Part shown: piece after piece, positions 1-7,509 of the stretch
Position numbering within the stretch: position 1 is the first letter of the stretch
Layout of the letters: each line of letters begins with the position of its first letter
The notes under the pieces: model-generated
What the model was told of the DNA's origin: nothing
Seen by the model: only the letters and a program-made list of their open reading frames with translations
The model's database searches: none
Program-made: the position numbers and the translations under genes
IMG/VR virus record: IMGVR_UViG_3300042446_002065
Location: 1 to 20,850 of that record
DNA length: 20,850 nucleotides
Source: a virus
Reading direction: 5' to 3' (one strand)

Positions 1-46
1 AGGTACTACCTTGAGGACAAACAAAGTTTACAAGCCCTGGGGTCAT
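1..46 (-). CDS. Partial CDS, N-terminus of an unidentified late protein
   Basis: Only the first 15 codons are inside the window; the gene continues leftward past base 1. The peptide reads MTPGLVNFVCPQGST. An AGGAG ribosome site ends about 9 bases before the ATG at 46, which makes the start convincing. It follows the holin-like gene in the same leftward direction, so it probably belongs to the late operon. The LVNFVCPQGST start resembles N-termini of small virion proteins, but that is too short to assign a function. Confidence 0.6.
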   Translation of the reverse strand, partial: MTPGLVNFVCPQGST

Positions 47-97
47 GTTGGGCACTCCTATTTAAATTTTCTTACTCTTTTATTATACCAAACTATT

Positions 98-412
98 TTA
101 TTTCTTATCTGCAATATATGCTACTAAAACATCATGAATTACTTTAACTTCACCAGTTAATTGCTTAAGATCTGATTTAATTTCACTTTGATTGGATTCA
201 AGATTATTTACCTTGTCTGCCATGCTAGATCCGCCATTGGGAAATATTTGATGCTCTACACGATCAAGGCGATCTGCTATTGTTCTACCTTTTTCATCTT
301 TACCAAGAATTCTTTCAAATTTTCTTACCGTTGCATATCCAACACCTAATATGGCGGTAAGAGATAAAAACATTTGCCAGTTTTCGACAAACATCGCTAT
401 TGAATTATTCAT
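98..412 (-). CDS. Small membrane protein, DUF2746/holin-like
   Basis: This 104-residue protein has one hydrophobic segment at about residues 8-26 (MFLSLTAILGVGYATV), then a charged region with FPNGGSSMADKVNNLE at about 57-72 and a heptad-like C-terminal half. The PNGGSS...D.V..LE motif after a single membrane span is common in actinophage proteins annotated as DUF2746 or holin-like, usually near tail or lysis genes. It lies at the downstream end of the leftward tail block, where lysis genes are expected. A TATACC hexamer lies 8 bases before the ATG and the only GGAG is farther away, so the start signal is weak. A role in the membrane or lysis is inferred; it could also be a tail accessory protein. 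Confidence 0.6.
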   Translation of the reverse strand: MNNSIAMFVENWQMFLSLTAILGVGYATVRKFERILGKDEKGRTIADRLDRVEHQIFPNGGSSMADKVNNLESNQSEIKSDLKQLTGEVKVIHDVLVAYIADKK

Positions 413-481
413 TGTTTTATGGTATACTCCAAAGTAAGACTTAAAAACAATTATAACATATAAATAACATAGGAGTAATAA

Positions 482-703
482 ATGCCTGATACTAAAGAAG
501 AAGTTAAAAAAGTATTGAAAATTTCAGATCGTTGTGATAGATGTGGTGCTCAAGCTTTTGTACTTGCTACTGGAGTTTCGGGGGATTTATATTTCTGTGG
601 TCATCATTATAATAAATATGAATATTCAATTACTCAATGGGCTTATAAAATTGTTAATGAATTAGACACTATTAATGAAAAGTCTGCAAGTAGTAATATT
701 TAA
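482..703 (+). CDS. DUF7455-type small zinc-ribbon protein
   Basis: This 73-residue protein carries DRCDRCGAQAFV (Cys18, Cys21) and LYFCGHHYNKYE (Cys39, His41, His42), which gives a likely zinc site. The DRCDRCGAQA...L.FCGHH arrangement is the signature of the DUF7455 family, found in many actinobacteria and their phages; its function is unknown. The start is well supported by AGGAG 7 bases before the ATG. It is the only rightward gene in the left 8 kb and it overlaps the 3' end of the glycine-rich adhesin gene by 4 bases, convergently. It therefore must have its own promoter in the 69-base divergent gap at 413-481. Confidence 0.75.
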   Translation: MPDTKEEVKKVLKISDRCDRCGAQAFVLATGVSGDLYFCGHHYNKYEYSITQWAYKIVNELDTINEKSASSNI

Positions 704-1545
704 ACTGCATATCTAATAACAACAATACCAGATCCACCATTTTTTCCAGAAGTGAAATCTCCAGCACTTCCTCCACCACCATTTCCAGAATTTGCTGGTC
801 CATTTACACCACTGCCTGTTGATGGTCCACCACCTACACCACCTGCTGCGTATACTACTGATGCACCAGTTGAATATGTGTTTGCCAAACCTGCTCCAGC
901 AGCACCACCACTATTTAAGTTTGCTGCATTTCCACCAGAGCCACCAGCACCGCCACCACCACCGCCAGCACAGTTAGTTTGAGTATATGTTCCAGCACCA
1001 GAGCCACCACTATTTCCTTGACCAGCAGTACCAGCAGAACCACCATTAGATCCATTACCACCACCACCACCAGAACCACCAGTGGTAGATGAACTTCCAT
1101 TAGTTGTAGTTCCACGACCACCACCAGTAGCTACAACTGAATTAAAACTACTATTTGAACCTGGATTGGATGCACCATTTAATACTCCTGTTCCACCATC
1201 ACCAACTACAATTGAGTAGGCTGTAGCAGTTACTGAAGATGTTCCAGTTAACATACCTCCAGCCCCACCTCCACCACCACCAACGCTGGATACGCCTCCG
1301 CCACCGCCTCCGCCACCTGCAACAATTAAATATTGAACAGATAAAGATTTTGATGGTGTAAAAGTTCCTGGAGATAAAAAAGTATGTGAGTAATATGTTA
1401 CTCCACCTTCAGTATAAGTGTTTATAACTCCTCCAGAAGCTTGCGGTGAAGAGCGAGAAGAAGTTATAATTTTTCCAGTATCATTCTGTCCAAACCATTC
1501 ACTTACTTGAGTAGATGCAAGCATTCTATATAAAGGATTAGCCAT
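700..1545 (-). CDS. Glycine-rich tail adhesin-like protein
   Basis: This 281-residue protein has three parts. Residues 1-22 form a short anchor (LYRMLASTQVSEWF) also present in the gene at 1680-2456. Residues about 45-75 are a beta segment (YYSHTFLSPGTFTPSKSLSVQYLIVAGG). The rest is dominated by glycine, with runs such as GGGGGGGG and a closing GKNGGSGIVVIRY. This is the layout of the glycine-rich domain found in phage tail adhesins, where polyglycine helices form a sandwich and the loops contact the receptor. A host-binding tail-tip role is inferred. The anti-sense proline- and leucine-rich open frames here are artefacts of the glycine codons. Its ATG directly follows the stop of the 45-residue Cys-rich gene, so it is translated as part of that operon. 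Confidence 0.75.
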   Translation of the reverse strand: MANPLYRMLASTQVSEWFGQNDTGKIITSSRSSPQASGGVINTYTEGGVTYYSHTFLSPGTFTPSKSLSVQYLIVAGGGGGGGGVSSVGGGGGGAGGMLTGTSSVTATAYSIVVGDGGTGVLNGASNPGSNSSFNSVVATGGGRGTTTNGSSSTTGGSGGGGGNGSNGGSAGTAGQGNSGGSGAGTYTQTNCAGGGGGGAGGSGGNAANLNSGGAAGAGLANTYSTGASVVYAAGGVGGGPSTGSGVNGPANSGNGGGGSAGDFTSGKNGGSGIVVIRYAV

Positions 1546-1683
1546 TTACCAGTTTCCTTCTGGACAAACTGCTTCTTCATTATTGTGTAACCATTCAGAT
1601 GGACAAGCACATTTTTCACAAGTACTATATTCAACTAAAAAGAAGGGACATTCTTTACAAATATTAACTCTTTCTTCAATCAT
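1546..1683 (-). CDS. 45-residue Cys-rich protein between two adhesin genes
   Basis: The reading frame runs from ATG at 1683 to TAA at 1546-1548. It encodes MIEERVNICKECPFF, then CEKCACPSEWLHNN and a closing EAVCPEGNW. Six cysteines, including CxxC and CxC groups, suggest a small metal-binding or disulfide-bonded protein. Its ATG overlaps the TGA of the upstream LamG-like gene (ATGA), and its TAA directly abuts the ATG of the downstream glycine-rich gene, so it is translationally coupled in the tail operon. Short proteins ending in CP.G.W occur among aquatic phage tail genes, but I know of no assigned function. It could be an assembly factor or a minor tail component. Confidence 0.7.
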   Translation of the reverse strand: MIEERVNICKECPFFLVEYSTCEKCACPSEWLHNNEEAVCPEGNW

Positions 1684-2456
1684 AATCCAACCTTTGATTT
1701 AAATGTATTAGTTACTGAAGTCATTTCAGTATCACTTAAAGATCTATTGTAAACTGCAAACTGTCCTATTCTAGCATTCCAGTTTGTGCCATATTCATCA
1801 CTATAACCAATATTTGCTGCGGTTGCTGACAAATCTATGTTTGCAATTCCAGAAGTATTAGTTGTAAGAATAGTTCCATTGTCCCAGATTGTTCTATTAG
1901 TTCCAGAATAATTACATCTTAATCCTATAACGTGCCAATTGCCAGTTGAATTTGGTAATCCAACGTTTGTTCTAGTATCTGCACCACAGCATCCACCCTG
2001 ATCCCAGTATATAGTTCCATCAACCCAAGTAGCGTGACTAAAAATACTACGACCATAACCAGCAGTACCATACCACTTAAAAGAACCAGTAGTATTTAAT
2101 GCATTTTGATACATTGTAAAAATAAAGGTATACCCAGAAGTATTATTTATTCCAAAAGAATTAGAAGCTGGTCCATTTGCTCCATATCCATTCGTATTAA
2201 AATATTTTATACCAGATGAGTTGTAGGATGGTGAGCTAGTCCAAGTAAAATTTTTACTATTTCCACTTATGTCATTCCAAGTAGTTCCAGTACCAGAATA
2301 TGAAGAAGGATTATTTGCATCTAAATATAGCTGTAGTCCAGTATTTGTAATATCTAGAGTTTTACCAATGCGAGATGGGACAGATAAATCTCCGTCTTGA
2401 TTAAACCAGTCAGATACTTGGCTAGAAGAAACCATTCTATGCAAGGCACTAGACAT
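1680..2456 (-). CDS. LamG/concanavalin-like tail adhesin protein
   Basis: This 258-residue protein begins with the anchor LHRMVSSSQVSDWFNQDG (about 1-23), which parallels the start of the glycine-rich protein. From residue about 37 it reads LQLYLDANNPSSYSGTGTTW, then WNDISGNSKNFTW, and ends with IGQFAVYNRSLSDTEM. That set (YLDA.NP.SY.G.GTTW.D.SGN, then ..Y.R.LS..E) is typical of LamG-like jelly-roll domains in phage tail proteins, which bind carbohydrates. The start overlaps the stop of the upstream gene by one base (TAATG). Receptor or glycan binding at the virion surface is inferred. A paired cysteine, GGCCGAD, is unusual for such a domain. Confidence 0.75.
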   Translation of the reverse strand: MSSALHRMVSSSQVSDWFNQDGDLSVPSRIGKTLDITNTGLQLYLDANNPSSYSGTGTTWNDISGNSKNFTWTSSPSYNSSGIKYFNTNGYGANGPASNSFGINNTSGYTFIFTMYQNALNTTGSFKWYGTAGYGRSIFSHATWVDGTIYWDQGGCCGADTRTNVGLPNSTGNWHVIGLRCNYSGTNRTIWDNGTILTTNTSGIANIDLSATAANIGYSDEYGTNWNARIGQFAVYNRSLSDTEMTSVTNTFKSKVGL

Positions 2457-2818
2457 TAGGTAATCCTATTTACATAACCTGAAATCGTAATGACATTTGT
2501 AGTTGCAGCATAAGCAGCAACTGTATTAGCAGCACTGCCAGTTCCAGTTAAAATTAAACCAGGAACAACTAAAGTTAATCCAGAAGTAGCAGGAATAGAT
2601 AATTTAATATCATTATCAACTGCTGTTGTTCCACCAAATTGAATTGTTAATACTACTGCTGCTGCTGAAGAATTATATGCATATAGCCAAATTTCATCTT
2701 GTATTGTTGCTGATGTTCCAGTTGCGTGAATAGTTGTACCAACTGAGGCAGTAGCAGCAACCTTAATTGCTTTACCTTGTGTTGATCCTGAAAGTTTTTC
2801 TTTTGAAAAAGTTGCCAT
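2456..2818 (-). CDS. Small beta-rich virion/tail protein
   Basis: This 120-residue protein is rich in Ala, Thr, Val and Ile with alternating beta-strand patterns (ATASVGTTIHATGTS, DEIWLYAYNSSAAAVVLTIQFGG) and no catalytic motif. Similar short proteins occur beside tail-fibre genes in aquatic phages and are called structural proteins. It lies between the collagen-like fibre gene and the LamG-like adhesin, and its stop overlaps the next ATG. No clear ribosome site is present; instead a TATAAT lies 6 bases before the ATG. Assignment as a virion component rests on context and composition. Confidence 0.6.
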   Translation of the reverse strand: MATFSKEKLSGSTQGKAIKVAATASVGTTIHATGTSATIQDEIWLYAYNSSAAAVVLTIQFGGTTAVDNDIKLSIPATSGLTLVVPGLILTGTGSAANTVAAYAATTNVITISGYVNRIT

Positions 2819-2824
2819 ATTTAT

Positions 2825-2830
2825 ATTATA
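2825..2830 (-). promoter_or_regulatory. Candidate leaderless -10 box
   Basis: On the minus strand TATAAT stands 6 bases before the ATG at 2818 with no Shine-Dalgarno between. It has no TG extension and no evident -35, and it lies just upstream of the end of the fibre gene. It is the weakest of the leaderless candidates. Confidence 0.35.
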
Positions 2831-2832
2831 CC

Positions 2833-4542
2833 TTATCCAAATACCTGTATTGCTATTATGAGCTGAGCGTCATCTGATGTTGGTGTTGGACCAGGATCTC
2901 CTTGTGGTCCCTGTGGTCCTTCTGCTCCATTTACTCCAGGTACTCCTTCTACTCCATTTAATCCAGGATCTCCTTGTGGTCCTTGTGGTCCTTGTGGTCC
3001 TTCTGGTCCCTGTGGTCCTTCTGCTCCAGCTGCTCCATTCATTCCACTTAATCCAACTTCTCCATTTAATCCAGTTAGGCTAACATCACAAGTATTTGAT
3101 TCCCACATAGCTGTAGGTTGTTGAATAATATCTACAGTATAGCTATTAGATCCAACACTTGATATATTTCCAATAATATTTCTAGATGCATTATAATATG
3201 TAGGTAATGGTGAATTAATAGTATCTCTTTCAAAAATCCAACTAGAAGTAACTGTTGGTGAGGCTGGAGCAGTTAGTGTCTGAGGGTATCCAGTAATTAC
3301 TGTTCCAGAGACAGTGTCTACAAAAAGTTGAATTACCCATCCAGATCCATTTGCAGCACTTGCTGTTATATATTGATTAGGATATATGTCCATAGGGGAA
3401 GAAGTATTAAATGTTACGGGTTGGTATTCTAAAGATGCTGAATTTAATGCACTAGCTGATGTTGCTGAAGCAGAAAGGACTGGATTAAGTTCTCCAACAT
3501 CATAAATATTTTTAAGTTTTACATTATCTCCTACTGAATATGCATAATCATTAACATCTACATAAACTAATACATCTGAACCAAAATATCCAGGTATAGT
3601 TCCAAGAGCTACATCCGTTGTAGCATTTAATAGATTAAATCCTTTTGCTGCAGACTGTGCCTCTAACTTTGTTGCATATATTGTAGAAGCATTTATTTGT
3701 GTTAAATATGTAGAAGAGGCATTTACCTGTGTTAGATAAGTTGAGGATGCTGTAGAAATATCTAATTTATTTCCAAGAGCTGTTGTAATTGTGGAAGCAT
3801 AGTTTGCATCGTCTCCAAGGGCTGCTGCAAGTTCGTTTAGAGTATTTAATGTAGATGGAGCTGAATCAACAATTGCTGCAACTGCTGCTGCTGATGCACT
3901 TGATAAATCAATATTATTCAATTCCGTTTTTGTTGCATATGTTGTTGAGGCAGAAGAAGCAGAAAGTTTAGAATCAATTTGGGTCTGAATGGCACTTGTA
4001 ACTCCATTAAGATATCCAATTTCTGTATCAGAGACATCTACTACCCTAAGTTGAACTGTTCCAGTTTGATCTGGAAGAGTAATTGTTCTATCAGCAGTTG
4101 GCTCACCTGGCTCTAAAGTTGTTTCAAATTCATTTGCTGTTGTACCTTCAAAAATAATATTATGTGGTGCTGGAAGATATATGCCGTGAATAGTTGGTGT
4201 TTGCCCAATAGCAGTAATTGCTGGTCCATTAATTGTTGGAGTAGTTAAAGTTTTATTTGTAAGTGTTTCTGTTTTTGAGGCAGTTGATTTATTATCTAAT
4301 TGTGTTTGAATGGCAGAAGTTACACCATCTAGGTATCCTATTTCAGTATTAGAAACATTTGCAACTATTGTTTGATATGTATTTGAAGCACTTACTTTAT
4401 TAAGATATATAGCACTTGCTGCGGAAGTTTCTAAATAATCAGCAGTTAAATCAATACCAACAATATCCCAAGCGGTTCCATTAAATTCATATCCATCAAA
4501 AATTTGACCAACAGAAGCGGATCCAGGAAATATTGTAGCCAT
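2833..4542 (-). CDS. Long tail fibre with collagen-like C-terminal region
   Basis: This 569-residue protein begins with a small virion-attachment-like segment ([20 protein letters not shown]). It then carries repeat motifs typical of marine and freshwater phage fibres: [19 protein letters not shown] and [19 protein letters not shown] (about 67 and 174), [15 protein letters not shown], and [20 protein letters not shown] with LAAALGDD. A low-similarity beta region follows. Residues about 491-553 form 21 uninterrupted Gly-X-Y triplets (GPQ, GPE, GDP, GLN and so on) predicted to fold as a collagen-like triple helix. The last 16 residues are a short beta tail. Fibres of this type are trimeric. The VDSAP...NELAAA repeat is shared with the Mtd_N protein at 5130-5687. 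The start has no ribosome site; TGATATAAT lies 9 bases upstream. Confidence 0.8.
   Translation of the reverse strand: MATIFPGSASVGQIFDGYEFNGTAWDIVGIDLTADYLETSAASAIYLNKVSASNTYQTIVANVSNTEIGYLDGVTSAIQTQLDNKSTASKTETLTNKTLTTPTINGPAITAIGQTPTIHGIYLPAPHNIIFEGTTANEFETTLEPGEPTADRTITLPDQTGTVQLRVVDVSDTEIGYLNGVTSAIQTQIDSKLSASSASTTYATKTELNNIDLSSASAAAVAAIVDSAPSTLNTLNELAAALGDDANYASTITTALGNKLDISTASSTYLTQVNASSTYLTQINASTIYATKLEAQSAAKGFNLLNATTDVALGTIPGYFGSDVLVYVDVNDYAYSVGDNVKLKNIYDVGELNPVLSASATSASALNSASLEYQPVTFNTSSPMDIYPNQYITASAANGSGWVIQLFVDTVSGTVITGYPQTLTAPASPTVTSSWIFERDTINSPLPTYYNASRNIIGNISSVGSNSYTVDIIQQPTAMWESNTCDVSLTGLNGEVGLSGMNGAAGAEGPQGPEGPQGPQGPQGDPGLNGVEGVPGVNGAEGPQGPQGDPGPTPTSDDAQLIIAIQVFG
2884..3072 (-). 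repeat. Collagen-like Gly-X-Y repeat coding region
   Basis: The stretch encodes 21 consecutive Gly-X-Y triplets. Proline occupies X in eight (GPQ x6, GPE, GPT) and Y in three (GDP, GVP, GDP). In the DNA it appears as repeated ggtcct/ggtccc units. Such tracts can expand or contract by recombination. Confidence 0.85.
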
Positions 4543-4551
4543 AGTAATCTA

Positions 4552-4560
4552 ATTATATCA
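4552..4560 (-). promoter_or_regulatory. Extended -10 promoter, leaderless, for the fibre gene
   Basis: On the minus strand TGATATAAT (TGn extended -10) ends 9 bases before the ATG at 4542. The 12-mer ATGATATAATTA that contains it is repeated before the gene at 5687. No Shine-Dalgarno is present, so the transcript would start about 3 bases before the ATG. No -35 match is seen at 17 bases. Confidence 0.55.
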
Positions 4561-4584
4561 TTATATAATTATATGGTATATAGA

Positions 4585-5130
4585 TTATCCAACTTTCCAA
4601 ACTGCAGTTTCTAATTCATTTAGGGTTGAATTTGCTCCACCGTTACTTGCTACAAAACCTATATTTGCTCCAGGGGCAGGAGGAGCAGACAAAGTTGTTT
4701 GAACTCCAGTAGTTAGCGTATGAGTTGTATTGCCAGCGTAATGATAATGACCCGAATAAGGATAGGTAACAGCTTGTCCATCAAAAGTACAAATATCTTG
4801 CGAACCATTGTAATACCATGAAGCCCAATTATTATTAGCTGGTCCAAGAGTCACTGTTGTTCTAAGTACATGAGATCCTGGAGCACAATAGTATCCAGCA
4901 CCATTTATGATTCCGTAACCAAGCCCATAAGTAAACGTTCCAGTTACAACATAATTTCCAGAAGGTAAATTTGGTTTTAATAAATAATCAACAGCCCAAG
5001 GATAAGAATTGCCGTAAATAGTAACAGGGTTAGTTTTTGTTAAAGCAGCTGTATTTCTTGTCCAAGTTCCAGAAACTTTAGACCAAATTTGAGAGACCCT
5101 GTTTATTGTTCCACTAACTTTTACATGCAT
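4585..5130 (-). CDS. Tail/virion protein, probable adhesin module
   Basis: This 181-residue protein begins MHVKVSGTINRVSQIWSKVS, followed by GTWTRNTA. The 'V.GT...VS.IWSKVSGTW' pattern resembles segments in phage tail proteins that mark the N-terminal boundary of fibre domains. The rest is aromatic- and glycine-rich beta sequence (YGLGYGIINGAGYYCAPG, YPYSGHYHYAGNTTH), consistent with an exposed binding domain. It ends in ELETAVWKVG. Its start overlaps the stop of the Mtd_N-type gene (TAATG), so the two are coupled. No enzymatic motif is visible; a receptor-binding role is inferred from location. Confidence 0.6.
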   Translation of the reverse strand: MHVKVSGTINRVSQIWSKVSGTWTRNTAALTKTNPVTIYGNSYPWAVDYLLKPNLPSGNYVVTGTFTYGLGYGIINGAGYYCAPGSHVLRTTVTLGPANNNWASWYYNGSQDICTFDGQAVTYPYSGHYHYAGNTTHTLTTGVQTTLSAPPAPGANIGFVASNGGANSTLNELETAVWKVG

Positions 5131-5687
5131 TAGTAGACCAGCCAGATGTCTCCGTTAGAACCGCCACTAGGGGCAGAAGAAGAGACTGTAATTAAAGATC
5201 CACCAGAAATTCTGGCTACTCCTACACCACCTTGTTGAAGTGTTGTTGCATTTACAGTTCCACCAGAAATTGTTTTATTAGTTAGAGTTTCTGTTCCAGA
5301 TAGTGATGCTTTTGATGCTAAAGCATTAGTAACCGTTGTTGCATAGCTTGAATCATCATTTATTGCTGCTGCTAATTCGTTTAAAGTATCTAGTGCTCCA
5401 GGAGCTGAGTCAACAAGGTATGCTACTGCTGCCGCTGATGCAGAAACAATTCCAGAATTTAAAGATCCTATTGTTGCATAGGTTGAAGAAGCGGATGAGG
5501 TAGTTAAATATCCTGAAAGATCAATATTAGCTTCAAAATAATCTAAAGCAGACCAAGCACTTGATCCATTTCCAATTTTAAATTTTCCAGTATTTGTTTC
5601 AAATCCAATTTCACCTGAAAAAAGGGTAGGATTGGCACTAGTCCAGTTTGCTGAAGTATCTCTTCTTAATTGAATCTTAGTTGTCAT
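5130..5687 (-). CDS. Tail fibre protein with Mtd_N-type N-terminal domain
   Basis: The N-terminal about 50 residues (IQLRRDTSANWTSANPTLF, then GEIGFETNTGKFKIGNGSSA and WSALDY) match the tail-attachment domain found at the start of many fibre proteins and named for the major tropism determinant (Mtd_N). Residues about 75-130 repeat the [20 protein letters not shown] and ETLTNKTISGG motifs seen in the 569-residue fibre. The C-terminus is short (SAPSGGSNGDIWLVY), so this 185-residue protein lacks a large distal domain and may be an adaptor between baseplate and longer fibre. It heads the leftward tail-fibre operon. It has no ribosome site but has TGATATAAT 9 bases upstream of ATG. Confidence 0.8.
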   Translation of the reverse strand: MTTKIQLRRDTSANWTSANPTLFSGEIGFETNTGKFKIGNGSSAWSALDYFEANIDLSGYLTTSSASSTYATIGSLNSGIVSASAAAVAYLVDSAPGALDTLNELAAAINDDSSYATTVTNALASKASLSGTETLTNKTISGGTVNATTLQQGGVGVARISGGSLITVSSSAPSGGSNGDIWLVY

Positions 5688-5696
5688 AATATTATA

Positions 5697-5705
5697 ATTA
5701 TATCA
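5697..5705 (-). promoter_or_regulatory. Extended -10 promoter, leaderless, for the tail-fibre operon
   Basis: On the minus strand TGATATAAT lies 9 bases before the ATG at 5687, within the same 12-mer ATGATATAATTA that precedes the fibre gene at 4542. A second TATAAT overlaps the first, closer to the ATG. There is no ribosome site. Confidence 0.55.
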
Positions 5706-5726
5706 TTTAAATAATCTTTATATAAT

Positions 5727-5775
5727 TAAAAAATTCGCAAAAATCCGCTCGCAAAAATCGGCAAAATAGTATACA
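5727..5775. repeat. Copy 1 of a dispersed inverted repeat
   Basis: The segment contains two direct CGCAAAAATC copies (5736 and 5750), then GGCAAAATAGTATACAT. Its reverse complement closely resembles 19451-19506: both share ATGTATACTA, then CCGATTTTT, a GC-rich break and TTTTTGCGAATTTTT. It lies in the leader or promoter region upstream of the tail-fibre operon. Confidence 0.6.
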
Positions 5776-5787
5776 TCTTCCACCCCT

Positions 5788-5802
5788 TATAACTCCGTTA
5801 TA
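5788..5802. repeat. Perfect 6-bp inverted repeat TATAAC/GTTATA
   Basis: TATAAC and GTTATA flank a 3-base TCC loop, the same 6-3-6 layout as the dyads at the early promoters, though here the first arm does not fit TAnnnT. It lies between the DUF6065 gene and the tail-fibre operon. It may be an operator or a weak stem-loop. Confidence 0.4.
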
Positions 5803-5858
5803 TATGTAGAATTTTTGGGGGGATTTATAAATATGCAGACTTATCCCTTATATGAAGG

Positions 5859-6620
5859 TTATAATCTTTTTTGATGATCTTTGAACTTTTGTCCGAATGC
5901 ATGAATTCCATTGAAATATTTTCTACCTGAAGTATGTGCTTTCTCTTTATCTTCATTAACTCTTTGACGACCTAGTTCATTTGCATCATTTTGTTCATTT
6001 TTAATTAAGTCTTCTGAAAAATATTTATTAACAGTATCTAATTCAAATTTATCTATAAAGTACCTTGGCATAGGAATAAAGGCAGCTAAGGTATCACCTT
6101 TTTTAAATTCTACTACCCTTCCTGGATCGGTTAGCTTTATATTAAAGGTAAAGTCTCGTCTTATCTGATCTGCCTCAATAACTGCTGTCATTGCTACAGC
6201 TCCTGGGGTAAACATGTTAGGAGCTTGAATTGTCATTAAATTTATTCCTGGAGGGGTTTTTAGTTGAAAGCTATTTTGAATAGTTAATACTCCTTCAGCA
6301 AATCCTGGATGAATGTTTTGCATGGAAAAAGAATCTCCTGGCTCGTATATGTTAATATGAATATCTTTAGGATTTCCTGATGAACCATCCCAGGTTGCAT
6401 CAAAATCATATGCTGCCTTGATAATAAATCCGTATTGATTTCCTATGTTAAGGGGTAAACAATAGTAAGCATGGTTATTAAACCAATCTCTTTTAATATT
6501 ACCCTTTAAAGATTCTACAATTTCTGGATATCTATCATACTGCTCTTCTCTACCAGGAAAAGGGATTATTAATATTTTATCCTCAGGGACTTCAAAACCA
6601 GGATCATTGATATAGTCCAA
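5859..6620 (-). CDS. DUF6065 family protein
   Basis: This 253-residue protein shows the order of motifs I associate with DUF6065: YYCLPLNIGNQYGF (about 52-65), a FDATWDG segment, TPPGINLMTIQAPN (about 122-135), TAVIEADQIRRDFTFNIKLT (about 145-164) and FKKGDTLAAFIPMPR. The family is widespread in aquatic phages and some bacteria; its function is unknown, although it often lies beside 2OG-Fe(II) oxygenase genes. The start is TTG at 6620, immediately after the TAA of the oxygenase gene; no in-frame ATG lies nearby. Adjacent placement suggests co-expression with the oxygenase. The C-terminal about 60 residues are highly charged. Confidence 0.75.
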   Translation of the reverse strand: MDYINDPGFEVPEDKILIIPFPGREEQYDRYPEIVESLKGNIKRDWFNNHAYYCLPLNIGNQYGFIIKAAYDFDATWDGSSGNPKDIHINIYEPGDSFSMQNIHPGFAEGVLTIQNSFQLKTPPGINLMTIQAPNMFTPGAVAMTAVIEADQIRRDFTFNIKLTDPGRVVEFKKGDTLAAFIPMPRYFIDKFELDTVNKYFSEDLIKNEQNDANELGRQRVNEDKEKAHTSGRKYFNGIHAFGQKFKDHQKRL

Positions 6621-7196
6621 TTAAATAACCCATCCATCAAAGTATTGGCTATCCTGAGTCCAGAACGAGGCAAGGGTATATCTAACACTATCTTCTATTT
6701 TAGATACGCCATGAAGGTGCTCTGGGTCTCCTGGGTGTATTGCAAGTTTTCCAACGGCAGGGGAAATGTCAAAATTATGATTTGGATAATATGTATGTCC
6801 ACCAGAGTAATCATCATTTAAATATATAATAGCTCCATACTCTCTATGATTAAACCATTCTAATGATTCTTTATGATCTTCGTGAGCATTTGTCATATCG
6901 TCACAATGTGGGGCTTGTTCCATTCCAGGAAACCAACGAATGACTTGAAATAGATCTGGATATATCTCTGATAGGTTATATGAGTCTTTTATTTGATTTC
7001 CCACTCTTTGACGAATATCATATAACATTTCCCCGATTTCTTTGTCATGAGAATAAAGATGTTGAGCATTTAAGCTTCTATTACTCCAGAACTCTGATCC
7101 ACCTTGTTCCCATGGTTCTATTCCTTTTACAAATTCTAAAATTTTATTAGATTCTTCTATAGATATAAAGTTATCTATTGTTTTTGCATTAAACAT
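6621..7196 (-). CDS. 2OG-Fe(II) dioxygenase, prolyl 4-hydroxylase-like
   Basis: This 191-residue protein has the double-stranded beta-helix residues of the family. Iron ligands are His97 and Asp99 (APHCDDMT) and His162 (HLHGVSKIED); Arg172 (SVRYTLASFW) is placed to bind 2-oxoglutarate. YGAIIYLNDDYSGGHTYYPN matches the strand that precedes the distal His in prolyl 4-hydroxylase-like enzymes. The reaction would be oxygen-dependent hydroxylation with decarboxylation of 2-oxoglutarate to succinate. The substrate is not shown by sequence; the collagen-like fibre in the same leftward block is a natural candidate. GGGAT four bases before the ATG at 7196 is a plausible ribosome site. Such enzymes are frequent in aquatic phages. 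Confidence 0.85.
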   Translation of the reverse strand: MFNAKTIDNFISIEESNKILEFVKGIEPWEQGGSEFWSNRSLNAQHLYSHDKEIGEMLYDIRQRVGNQIKDSYNLSEIYPDLFQVIRWFPGMEQAPHCDDMTNAHEDHKESLEWFNHREYGAIIYLNDDYSGGHTYYPNHNFDISPAVGKLAIHPGDPEHLHGVSKIEDSVRYTLASFWTQDSQYFDGWVI

Positions 7197-7220
7197 TTTT
7201 ATCCCTTCAAAAATAAAAAT

Positions 7221-7301
7221 TTAGCTACCAGAGAGTGTAGATACAACAATTACTGCTAATACAATCCAGAAGATGTATCTTATATAATCTTGATTATTCA
7301 T
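7221..7301 (-). CDS. 26-residue single-span membrane peptide
   Basis: The frame from ATG at 7301 to TAA at 7221-7223 encodes MNNQDYIRYIFWIVLAVIVV followed by STLSGS, a charged N-terminus and a single hydrophobic segment. It sits between a consensus-like leftward promoter (7390-7418) and the oxygenase gene. The ribosome site (GAGAGAAG) is poor. No function can be assigned. Confidence 0.5.
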   Translation of the reverse strand: MNNQDYIRYIFWIVLAVIVVSTLSGS

Positions 7302-7389
7302 TTGCTTCTCTCTTTGTTTTTTAATAATTCTATCCCCCTGCCCCCAACTTTTCTAAAACTTTTAGTTTTTTAAGATTCGCTGCACTCAT

Positions 7390-7418
7390 AGTGTAATTGC
7401 ATTTTTTATACTTGTCAA
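7390..7418 (-). promoter_or_regulatory. Sigma70-like leftward promoter for the oxygenase operon
   Basis: On the minus strand TTGACA, a 17-base spacer and TACACT form a near-consensus promoter. It would drive the 26-residue peptide, the oxygenase and DUF6065. A 35-residue frame overlaps it and is judged non-coding. Confidence 0.6.
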
Positions 7419-7509
7419 ATTGAGCTGCCAGAAACATTGAAATATTAAATTATTTGTTACTTAATTGTAACATATTGTCTCACATAATGAGATATATATT
7501 CATATCCCC

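Noticed and set aside
752-1124. Proline-, leucine- or valine-rich open frames on both strands
   Set aside because: They are shadows of the glycine-codon repeats of the adhesin gene on the minus strand; no start signal or family match.
2877-3083. Plus-strand leucine/valine-rich frame
   Set aside because: Antisense shadow of the collagen-like Gly-X-Y repeat of the tail fibre.
7322-7432. 35-residue leftward frame MFLAAQFDKYKK...EKLGAGG
   Set aside because: It covers the near-consensus promoter at 7390-7418, has no ribosome site and no family match.
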